Below, piece by piece: positions 17,202 to 25,500 of a stretch of DNA of 64,000 nt (its first letter is position 1; each line of letters begins with the position of its first letter). The translations under genes and the position numbers were made by a program. This stretch comes from Herbaspirillum sp. CF444. GTDB taxonomy: Bacteria > Pseudomonadota > Gammaproteobacteria > Burkholderiales > Burkholderiaceae_D. The stretch covers positions 1-64,000 of the forward strand of contig NZ_AKJW01000011.1 in assembly GCF_000282135.1 (NCBI RefSeq). The letters are read 5' to 3'. The notes below the pieces were generated by a model. The model was not told where the DNA came from. It saw nothing but the letters and a program-made list of their open reading frames with translations, and searched no databases.

Positions 17202-17879
17202 TCAAGCCTGATTAGCTTGCCTGAAAGCGCGAAGGTTCAGAATGAATGCTCGCGTCGTGAGGTAAAGCACAACGCTGTTGAGCAGGTGCCAGAACATATG
17301 CGTACCGATGCTGAGGTACTTGCAGACAGCCATATCGGCAGAGCGGAATATCAGCGAAAGGCTGAACACCCCTGCGGCCAGCAACAAGGCCATGGGTTCG
17401 TGCTTGCGTGTACGCCAATGATAAATCCCCAGCCCGGCAATGAAGAGCCACGCGGAGCCGTATGACGACAAGGAGCCATTCAGCCATTGCGCGGGCAAGG
17501 CGCCGAACCAGTACGTTACAGCGAAGAAGGCAATGACCCAGCCGCCCACTTTCAGCGCTGAGAGCCGCGCAACTTGACACAGGTAGAAAGTCAGGAACAG
17601 CACCTGATAAATTGAAATGGGAATGACATCGGCAAACAATGCCCAACGCACTGCAAAGGTATGGAAGAGGAAGCTGCCGATACCGATCACGGCAATCATC
17701 AGCGTCAATATCCATGTCGTAATGGAGGTTTTCAAGCCTCGGGACTCGAGCAATCGCCACACGCAATAGGCAGCGAGCAAAAAACCTGCATTCGAAAGGG
17801 CATTGACGGGTTCAGCCCAGAAATTCGGGCTGAGTCGTTCACAGTACAGATCCACTGGGGCGAAAAATGATTCGTTCAT
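17202..17879 (-). CDS. ceramidase-family integral membrane protein
   Basis: A 225-residue protein with about seven membrane helices. It keeps the signature positions of the alkaline ceramidase superfamily: an acidic residue with Asn pair in EPVNALSNAGF, a helix ending in GSFLFHTFA whose His would bind zinc, the Asp in LFADVIPISIYQ, and the C-terminal HMFWHLLNS with two more His ligands. Eukaryotic members hydrolyse ceramides in membranes; bacterial members are poorly characterised and may act on other lipid amides. The start at ATG 17879 is chosen because the family begins with a short loop before the first helix. It lies right beside an IS30 remnant and has no operon partner. Confidence 0.85.
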   Translation of the reverse strand: MNESFFAPVDLYCERLSPNFWAEPVNALSNAGFLLAAYCVWRLLESRGLKTSITTWILTLMIAVIGIGSFLFHTFAVRWALFADVIPISIYQVLFLTFYLCQVARLSALKVGGWVIAFFAVTYWFGALPAQWLNGSLSSYGSAWLFIAGLGIYHWRTRKHEPMALLLAAGVFSLSLIFRSADMAVCKYLSIGTHMFWHLLNSVVLYLTTRAFILNLRAFRQANQA

Positions 17880-17897
17880 GGCGTGCGGTAAAAGAAG

Positions 17898-18036
17898 GCG
17901 TTACCCTTCGCAAATTCAAAATGTGATGCAACAGTCCACTGGTAAATCGGTTCAGTGATCTGCCGCTAAGGAGTCGAGCGGACGTTAGCCGGCCTGGTCG
18001 TTTTCTCGGTCGATTATTGAGTGTTCTCTCAACTTT
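17898..18036 (-). mobile_element. decayed 3' end of an IS30-family transposase
   Basis: In one - strand frame the conceptual translation runs KVERTLNNRPRKRPGR, LTSARLL and SLNRFTSG, the closing block of IS30-type transposases (LNNRPRKRLGW, then TP..LL, LNR.TSGVAL). After TSG the expected VALH appears out of frame (GCATCACA), so the copy is frameshifted. The upstream DDE domain is not found. This is a relic about 550 bases upstream of the megasynthase cluster. Confidence 0.68.
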
Positions 18037-18586
18037 GGCAATCTCTGCATTTTGCCCAAAGTGGATACAAGTTTGTGCAAACCAACGACGGCACCAGATA
18101 AGGCTGCGTAAGTTACGTCCCGCAGGTCCCAAGTGGTGGTCGGCTCTACGTGCGCCAAACATCGGATGTTTGCCATATCTTCCGCACACATTGAGCCCGG
18201 CATTTCCGATCGCTCCTGACGGGGTGCAACGGTGCAGGCATGCCAGTCGAAGTCAATAAAGTTGCCTCGTGAAAACATCTCGCCTCACTCCCATTGCTGC
18301 GATGCTGCCTGCCGAATGGATTTGCCAGGATATATTTTGAAAAAGTGAGACAGGAAGTCAACTCTCGGAGCGATTCAGTGGCAATATTGCGGGCAGAAAA
18401 TATTCTCATTTTTTACGAGAATAAACTCAAGCACTCAACGGGGTCGGAATGACAGGGCGTTGAGTCGTAAAAGATAAGGGCAAGATCAAATCACCCTTGC
18501 AGGATGGGGCTTTGCTTGTTAAGCGGATAGTTTGCCGAAATAAACAAGCTTGCCGATGTTGGGTCGGCAATGCTCAGGGGAGCGGG
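18037..18586. other. leader region of the + strand PKS/NRPS cluster
   Basis: About 550 bases between the IS30 relic and the first megasynthase start. It must hold the promoter of the operon. The part from 18290 to 18440 is AT-rich and contains the palindrome listed separately. Short frames on both strands (for example 17985-18278 on the - strand) have no recognisable product. No regulatory gene is present beside the cluster in this window. Confidence 0.5.
18401..18423. promoter_or_regulatory. AT-rich 7-bp inverted repeat upstream of the PKS/NRPS operon
   Basis: TATTCTC and GAGAATA form a perfect inverted repeat with a 9-base spacer, 164 bases before the first ATG. It could be an operator for the cluster. 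The half-site resembles parts of Fur boxes (ATTCTC), but the halves point the opposite way from a canonical Fur palindrome, so no regulator is assigned. Confidence 0.4.
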
Positions 18587-21500
18587 ATGCTGGAACGTAT
18601 TGTGCCGGAGAACACTATCATTGCAGCGCTCGGAACACGGCTGCTCGCAGTGCCGGCGGTCGCGGCCGTCCATCTCGTCGCCGCAGCGAGGGAGGGGGAG
18701 GCGGGCGTTGGCCTGGTCGCCTATGTCGTCGGCGGTCAGCGCAAGGCTTTGGACGCCGCCATTGCAGACTCGGCGCATCCGGGGCCGGTGGCGCTGGTGC
18801 GCGTGCATGCTTTGCCGCGTCGACCCGACGGCAGCGTGGATGACGCTGCCCTGGCCGCATTGCCGGCCTGGGTCGAGGCGTCGTTGCCGCCGACCGCCGT
18901 CTATCGGCCGCTTGCGCCGCTGCGGCAGCGCATCCATCTGGCCGATCTCCTGCCGGACTATCCCTTGCTGACCTCCACCGTGCAGGAAACACCGCTCTCC
19001 AGGACGCCGGCGAACGGCGCTGCCGACAAGCCGGCGGTTTCCCGTCTCAGGCCGCTTCCCGCACAGCCGCGAATGCCCGCCAACCTGGCCGAAGCATTGG
19101 CGCGCGCGGCGCAGCATCCCGAACTCGGCATCGTCCATGTCGCCGCCGACATGCGTGAAACCCGGGTCAGTTATGCCCAATTGTTCGATCAGGCGCGCCG
19201 GATACTGGGCGGCTTGCGCGCACGCGGCGTTCGCAGCGGCGATGTGGTTCTGGTCGATGCGGCAGACAGCCGCAGCCTGCTGCCGCTGTTCTGGGCCTGT
19301 CTGCTCGGCGCCATTGTGCCGGCGCCGTTCAAGGTCGCTGCGGCGGCAGTCGGCGGCGCGCCGCTCAAGCGTCTGCGCGATTCCTGGGAAGTGCTGGGGC
19401 GGCCGCTCATTGCCGCCGATCCGGCCAGCTTGCAGGCGCTGGCGCCACTGGGAGCGGATGCGCTGAGCGGAATGACCTTGCTGGATGCGTCTGAACTCTG
19501 CCGCGCCGAAAGCGCAACCCCTTCGCCGGCAAGCGACCTGCGGGCCTTGTCCATGGTGTTCATGACCTCGGGCAGCACCGGTCTTCCCAAGGGCGTCATG
19601 CTGAGCCAGGCCAACGTGCTGGCGATGATCGGCGGCGTAGCCGAACGCGGCGCCGCGCTGACGCCCGGCGCGACGACCATGAACTGGATGCCGCTCGACC
19701 ATGTCGGCGGTCTGGGCTTCTTGTCGATCTTGCCGCTGGTGCTGGGCATGAACCAGATACAGGTCGATACCGCCACCGTGCTGGAAGCCCCCGTACGCTG
19801 GCTGGAACTGGCGCACCGGCATCGGGTCTGCATGGTCTGGACGCCCAACTTTGCGTTCGAGCTGTTGCAGCAGGCGGCTTCTGCGCCCGGCGCGGCGCGC
19901 GACTGGGACCTGTCCAACCTGCGCATGATCCTCAACGGCGGGGAGGCCGTTTCCGACAGCGTGCTGACGGCTTTTGCCGCGCGTTTCGCAGAGAACAAAT
20001 TACCCGACGGCGCGATCTGGCCGTCGTTCGGCATGACGGAAACCGTCAGCGCATTTTCCATGTCGCAGTGGATCCCGGGCAACGGCGAAGTGGTTTCCCT
20101 CGGCCTGCCGATCTGCGGCGCCGCGCATCGCATCGTCGACCAGCACGGCGAAGTGGTCCCGGAAGGCATCATCGGCGCCGTCGAGCTGTCCGGCGACTCC
20201 CTGTTCATGGGGTATTTCGGCCGCGACGACCTGACGGCCGAAGCGATGCACGGTAACTGGTTCCGCTCCGGCGACATGGGCCTCATCCGCAATGACGAGC
20301 TCTTCGTGGTCGGGCGCATCAAGGAAATGATCATCGTCAACGGCGCCAATTTCTACAGCAGCGAAATTGAAGAAGTCGTGGCGCAGACGGAGGGCGTAGA
20401 GCGCATCAGCATCGCGGCTGTTGGCGTGCGCGCGCCGGCTGCGCGGACGGATCAGCTGGCCTTGTTTTTCCATGTTTCCGGTGTTTCCGATATTGCCGAT
20501 GTGCGCGACGACGTCCTCAGGCGTGTCATGCAAGACATGCGCATGCGCCTGGGCAAGCAGCTGTCGCTGATGCCCGCGTATTTCATCCATGTACCGTCAG
20601 ATCGCCTGCCGCGCACCAATTCCGGCAAGGTCCAGCGGATCGAACTCAAGCGCCGGCTGGAAGCCGGTGTTTTCGATGCCGAGATCAAGCAAGCCGCCTG
20701 CCTGCTGGAGGCTGCCGGCACGATCCCCCACTGGTTCTCCGAACCGTTCTGGAAAGCTTGCCCGATAGCTGTCACGGCAGGCGAATCCGTCCACGGGCAA
20801 AGCATCGCCGTACTGGGAGACGCCTCCGCCGGCGACGCCGCGATCCGGGCGGCGCTGGCGCGGGCGGCCGGCGATATCGACTGGCGGCAGTTTGTGCTGG
20901 AAGAACAACCCGATCCTTTGCCTTCCCTGGGCCGTCTTTTCAATGCGATGGCGCAGCAGGGATTGCCCGACGTCATTCTGATATTGCCCGGCTGGGCGCG
21001 CTTGCCCAGGCTGCTGTCGTTATGCCAGGCGCTGGCGGCGACGGCGCGAGGTAGCCGGCCTGTAAGACTGATCGTATGCGGCGGCGCTGATGCCGCCGAG
21101 CATGCCGCGGCCGCCGCTTTTTTGCGGACGGCGGCAGCGGAAATCGACGGCGTGCATTGCATGCATATCCAGTTTTCAGGCAAAGACCTCGGCAGCGACG
21201 CCGGCATGATTCTCGGCGACCTGCGCCAGCCCACGCGCGAAACCGAACTGGCCTATATCGACGGCGCGCGCCACCTGCGGCGCTGGCGCAACGTCGAGTT
21301 GTCCAAGGCGGATCGCCCGGCATTGCGCTCCGGAGGCCTGCATCTGATCAGCGGCGGACTCGGCGGCGTCGGCTTGTTGCTGGCGCGGCATCTGCTCGAT
21401 CGTCACGACGCAAAATTGTTGATTGTCGGCCGTACCGAAGCCGCACAGCTCGACGCCGCGCGCGCGACAGCGCTGCGGGAGCTGGAACGCAGCGGCCGCG

Positions 21501-22579
21501 TGCTCTACGTCAGCGCCGATGTGGCCGACGCCGCAGCCTTGGGGGCCGCCGTGGCGCAGGCGCGTGCGCGCTGGCAGTGCGGACTGGACGGCGTCCTGCA
21601 TCTGGCAGGCGAGGGCCGTCAGACCGAATTGCGCCGCGAAACGGCGGCAACGCTGGCGCAGATGATGCATGCGAAGGTGGCCGGCAGCCTCGCCTTGCAG
21701 GCGCTGGCGGACGCGCATCCCGGTGCCCGGCTGGTCCTGGTCGGCTCCGTTGCCGGCATGGTCGCGGGCCGGCAGGATGCCGCCTATGCCGCCGCGAACG
21801 CCTGGCAGGCGGCGCTGGCGGAACAATTGGCGGCGTCCGGCAATACGCGCTGCCATTACCTGGGATTTTCGTCCTGGCGCCATACCGGCATGAGCAAGAA
21901 CGGCGCGCCGGTATCGACGGTGGAAGCGGCAGGGTATTTTTCGCTGGAACCGGAACATGCCGTCGCCAGCTTCGACATTGCGCTATCGGCTTCCCGGCCG
22001 GTGCTGGCGATCGGTCTCGACCTGCAGCATCCGCGCCACGCAGGCTTGCAAGATGCGGCCATTGCGGTGGATGAAGCGCTGGTCGTTGAAGCCGGAGGCG
22101 CTGCGCAAGGCGCCGTGATGTTGCGCGACCATTTCGGTCGCAGCCTTCCGGTCGCGGTGCTGGCGGTGGACGCGATACCGCGCAACGAAGCGGGCGGCGT
22201 CGATCGCGAACAGCTGACCCGGATAGCCGGCGGATTCCTGCAGCTGGGCCGGCCGGACAGCGAGTTCGAGCGCTACATGGCGCAGTTGTGGAAGCAGATC
22301 CTCGACCTGTCCATATGCGGCGTGCACGACGACTTTTTTGCGTTGGGCGGCAATTCGCTGCGCGCAGCGCAAATCGCAGCGGCCACGCGCGAACGCTTCC
22401 GTCTCAATGCGGCGATGCCCGATCTGCTGCAAAACCCGACCGTGGCAGGATTCTGCGCCCACGTGCAGCGCAGCGAAAGCAAGCCGGGCATCACCGAAGC
22501 CATTGCTCGCCGCTGGCTGGAAATAGAACAAATGACACCCGAACAAAAAGCGGCACGCGTTGCTGCGAGGACTGTATGA
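18587..22579 (+). CDS. PKS/NRPS loading protein: acyl-AMP ligase - ketoreductase - carrier protein
   Basis: A 1330-residue protein, ATG 18587 behind AGGGGAGCGGG. Residues 1-90 resemble the small C-terminal subdomain of adenylation enzymes but lack its catalytic Lys. The ligase core follows: MTSGSTGLPKG near 326, WMPLDHVGG near 366 (acyl-ligase style rather than the FDxS of amino acid domains), FGMTE near 481, RSGDMGL near 561, and NSGKVQRIEL with the catalytic Lys near 682. A ketoreductase comes next: SGGLGGVG near 922, Ser near 1053, and AYAAAN with catalytic Tyr and Asn near 1066-1070. The carrier protein has GGNSL with its phosphopantetheine Ser near 1257. It probably activates a carboxylic acid, possibly a keto acid reduced to a hydroxy acid, and passes it to the next protein. 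The stop overlaps the next ATG (ATGA). Confidence 0.85.
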   Translation: MLERIVPENTIIAALGTRLLAVPAVAAVHLVAAAREGEAGVGLVAYVVGGQRKALDAAIADSAHPGPVALVRVHALPRRPDGSVDDAALAALPAWVEASLPPTAVYRPLAPLRQRIHLADLLPDYPLLTSTVQETPLSRTPANGAADKPAVSRLRPLPAQPRMPANLAEALARAAQHPELGIVHVAADMRETRVSYAQLFDQARRILGGLRARGVRSGDVVLVDAADSRSLLPLFWACLLGAIVPAPFKVAAAAVGGAPLKRLRDSWEVLGRPLIAADPASLQALAPLGADALSGMTLLDASELCRAESATPSPASDLRALSMVFMTSGSTGLPKGVMLSQANVLAMIGGVAERGAALTPGATTMNWMPLDHVGGLGFLSILPLVLGMNQIQVDTATVLEAPVRWLELAHRHRVCMVWTPNFAFELLQQAASAPGAARDWDLSNLRMILNGGEAVSDSVLTAFAARFAENKLPDGAIWPSFGMTETVSAFSMSQWIPGNGEVVSLGLPICGAAHRIVDQHGEVVPEGIIGAVELSGDSLFMGYFGRDDLTAEAMHGNWFRSGDMGLIRNDELFVVGRIKEMIIVNGANFYSSEIEEVVAQTEGVERISIAAVGVRAPAARTDQLALFFHVSGVSDIADVRDDVLRRVMQDMRMRLGKQLSLMPAYFIHVPSDRLPRTNSGKVQRIELKRRLEAGVFDAEIKQAACLLEAAGTIPHWFSEPFWKACPIAVTAGESVHGQSIAVLGDASAGDAAIRAALARAAGDIDWRQFVLEEQPDPLPSLGRLFNAMAQQGLPDVILILPGWARLPRLLSLCQALAATARGSRPVRLIVCGGADAAEHAAAAAFLRTAAAEIDGVHCMHIQFSGKDLGSDAGMILGDLRQPTRETELAYIDGARHLRRWRNVELSKADRPALRSGGLHLISGGLGGVGLLLARHLLDRHDAKLLIVGRTEAAQLDAARATALRELERSGRVLYVSADVADAAALGAAVAQARARWQCGLDGVLHLAGEGRQTELRRETAATLAQMMHAKVAGSLALQALADAHPGARLVLVGSVAGMVAGRQDAAYAAANAWQAALAEQLAASGNTRCHYLGFSSWRHTGMSKNGAPVSTVEAAGYFSLEPEHAVASFDIALSASRPVLAIGLDLQHPRHAGLQDAAIAVDEALVVEAGGAAQGAVMLRDHFGRSLPVAVLAVDAIPRNEAGGVDREQLTRIAGGFLQLGRPDSEFERYMAQLWKQILDLSICGVHDDFFALGGNSLRAAQIAAATRERFRLNAAMPDLLQNPTVAGFCAHVQRSESKPGITEAIARRWLEIEQMTPEQKAARVAARTV

Positions 22580-25500
22580 CGACACCTGAAATGCCCTCGA
22601 TCGAGACTGGATTGGATGCGGCACTGGATGCAGCGCTGCTCGCCGACCTGCTGGCCGAGGATGGTTTCGAACTGCCGTCGGAAGAATCGGCAATCCCTCG
22701 CCGCGCGGCGTCTGCGCGCGTGCTGGCGACGCCTGCCCAGCAACGGCTGTGGACGGTTGAACGCATCGACGGCGTGACCGGCGAATTCAACCTGGGCATG
22801 GATATCCGTTTCAACGCCCCTATCAACGTCGCCGCGCTGGAACGTGCTCTGCTGGCGCTGCTGCAACGCCACGAGGGCTTGCGCGCCGGCTTTTCCGAGC
22901 ATGATGACGGCTCCATCGGGCAGACCTTCACGCAAGTCGACAGCCTCTCCCTGACGCAGCATGCCATGCCCGCGGCGTCATGGCCGGCTTTCTTGCGCGA
23001 GGCCGTTGCACAGCCTTTCGACCTCGCTGCCGACCTGCTGCTGCGGGCGCAACTCCTGCACGATGACGATGCCAAGTCTGAGTCTGAGTCTGAGGGCGGA
23101 GCGAGCGCTTTATTATTAACCTTCCATCACAGCATCATCGACATGTGGTCGGGACATCTGCTGCTGCGCGAACTGGTGATGCTGTATGCGCGCGAACTCG
23201 GCAAGGGCAATGAAACGGTGACGCTGCCCGAGCCGGTGCAGTTCGGCGACTATGCGACGTGGCTGCGCGAGCCGCAGCAAGCCGCCGCGCGCGAACAGTT
23301 GCACGGCTATTGGAAGACGCGGCTGGAGCAGTTGCCGACAGCGCTGGAATTGCCGTTTTCAGGACCGCGCGGACAAGCCGGCGCAACATTGTGCGAACGC
23401 ATCCCGGTGGTCTTGCCGGCACCGCTGACGGCAGCCGTCAAACGCTTTGCCGATACCGCCGGAACCACGCCGTTCGTGGTGATCCTGGCGGCGTTCCATG
23501 CCGTGCTGGCGCGCTATTCCGGCATGGACGACATCGCCGTCGGCGTTCCGGTCGTCAACCGTCCGCGGCAGCAGGAGCAGGGCATCGTCGGTTTCCTGAG
23601 CGAGACCATGGTGTCGCGCAATCTCTCGGAGCGCAGCCAAAGTTTCGGCACGTTGACCGAACAGGTGCGCGATCACATGCTGGAAGACTTGCGCCATCAG
23701 GGACTGCCGTTCGATGACGTCGTCAAGCTCGTCAATCCGGAGCGCCGCACAGGGCTTGCGCCGCTGTTCCAGGCCATGCTGGTGTTCCAGACGATGCCGC
23801 CGCTGCAGGCGCAAGCAGGCGCGATATGCGCGCACGCCGCAACCGTCCCGCTTCCCGCCGCCCGGGCGGACCTGCTCCTGGAACTGGAAGCCGGCGCGGA
23901 ACACATCGAGGGTGGACTGGAGTATCGCCGCAACTTCATCGATCCGCAGATCGCCGCCGCGATGGCGGCATCGGTTGAAGTCGTGCTGGAAGCCGCGCTG
24001 GCCGATCCGCAACTGCCATTGTCGCAACTGCCGCTTCAACGCAGCGACGCGGCGCGCGAGATGCTGGCACGCCTCAATCCACCGTTGCCATCCTTGCCGG
24101 GAGCCGCGCCGCGCACACTGAGCGCCTGGTTTACCGAACAGGCTGCAAGGACGCCGGATGCCGTGGCGCTGATCGATGCGGAAGGCGGGGGCGAAACTAC
24201 CTATGCCGAACTCGACCGTCGTTCCGCCGCGCTGGCCGCGCATCTGGCGCAACTGGGCGTCGTTGCCGAAACGCCGGTCGCCATCTGCCTGCCTCGCTCG
24301 GCGGATCTGGCCGTGGCCATCCTGGCGACCCTGCGTGCGGGCGGCGCCTTCGTCCCGATGGATCCGAATTTCCCCGCCGAGCGCCTGCGCTACATGCTCG
24401 ACAGCAGCGGTGCGACGGTGTTGATGACGACAGGCGCGCCGGACTGGCTTGCCGCCGACGTTCCCGCGGCACAGCAGCCCAGGCTGGTCGATCCTTCACG
24501 GGCATTTCCGCAGGCATCCGCGCCGCCGGATCTCAACGGTCCCGACAGCCTTTTGTACATCCTCTACACCTCCGGCTCGACCGGTCGCCCGAAAGCGGTG
24601 ATGGGCCTGCACCGGGGCGCGGTGAACCGCATCGCCTGGATGCTGGAGCGCTATCCGTTCGAACCGCGCGATCGCTATTGCCAGAAAACCACGCCGACTT
24701 TTGTCGACTTCGTCTGGGAGCTGTTCGGTCCGCTGCTGGGCGGCGTGCCGTCCGTGATCTTGTCGGCGGCCCAGGTGCGCGATCCGCGGGCGCTGGCGTC
24801 GGCGATGCAGCAGCACGGGGTCACGCGCCTGACGCTGGTGCCATCGCTGCTGAAATCGCTGCTCGATCATGTCGCCGACGTCGGCAACGTCCTGGGTGGG
24901 TTGCGTCACTGCATCTGCAGCAGCGAGGCTTTTCCGGGCGACCTGGCGCGCCGCTTCCTGAGCCTGTTGCCGGATTGCCGCCTGCTCAATCTCTACGGAT
25001 CGTCGGAGGCATCGGCGGATTCGACCTGCTACGACGTCGACACCGCAGAAGGACCGCAGGTGCAGATAGGCAGACCGATCCCGGGCAATCTGCTGGCGAT
25101 TCTCGATCCGGCCGGTAACGTGTTGCCGGTGGGCGCAGCAGGAGAAATCATGATCGGCGGCATCGGCCTGGCGCGGGGGTATCTCAGTCTCAATGGCGGC
25201 GAGCCGCGCTTTGTCACCTTGCCCGCAGACGTCGCCGGCGGTCGCGCGTTCCGTTCGGGAGACCTCGGGCGCTGGCGTCCCGATGGCGGCATCGATTACC
25301 TGGGGCGACTGGATCGTCAGGTGAAGATTCGCGGTGTGCGCATCGATCCCGAGGAAGTCCGCGTCGCGCTGCGCAGGTGCCCCGGTGTAGCGGATGCCGT
25401 CGTCGTGGCGCGCGAAGTCAGTACTGACGGCAGCGGCGAACTGATACTGATGGCGTATGTCGTCGCGAAAGAATCGGTGGAGCCGGCGTTGCGGCGATGC

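Noticed and set aside
17985-18278. 97-codon - strand frame beside the IS30 relic
   Set aside because: It reads the transposase remnant in the wrong frame; an upstream GAGGCGAG is present, but the product shows no family resemblance.
18390-18430. Fur box in the cluster leader
   Set aside because: ATTCTC halves are present, but the orientation and spacing do not fit the GATAAT-type 19-mer; kept only as a generic palindrome.
18491-19822. 443-codon open frame on the - strand
   Set aside because: Antisense shadow of the loading ligase; Arg/Gln/Gly-rich with no motif.
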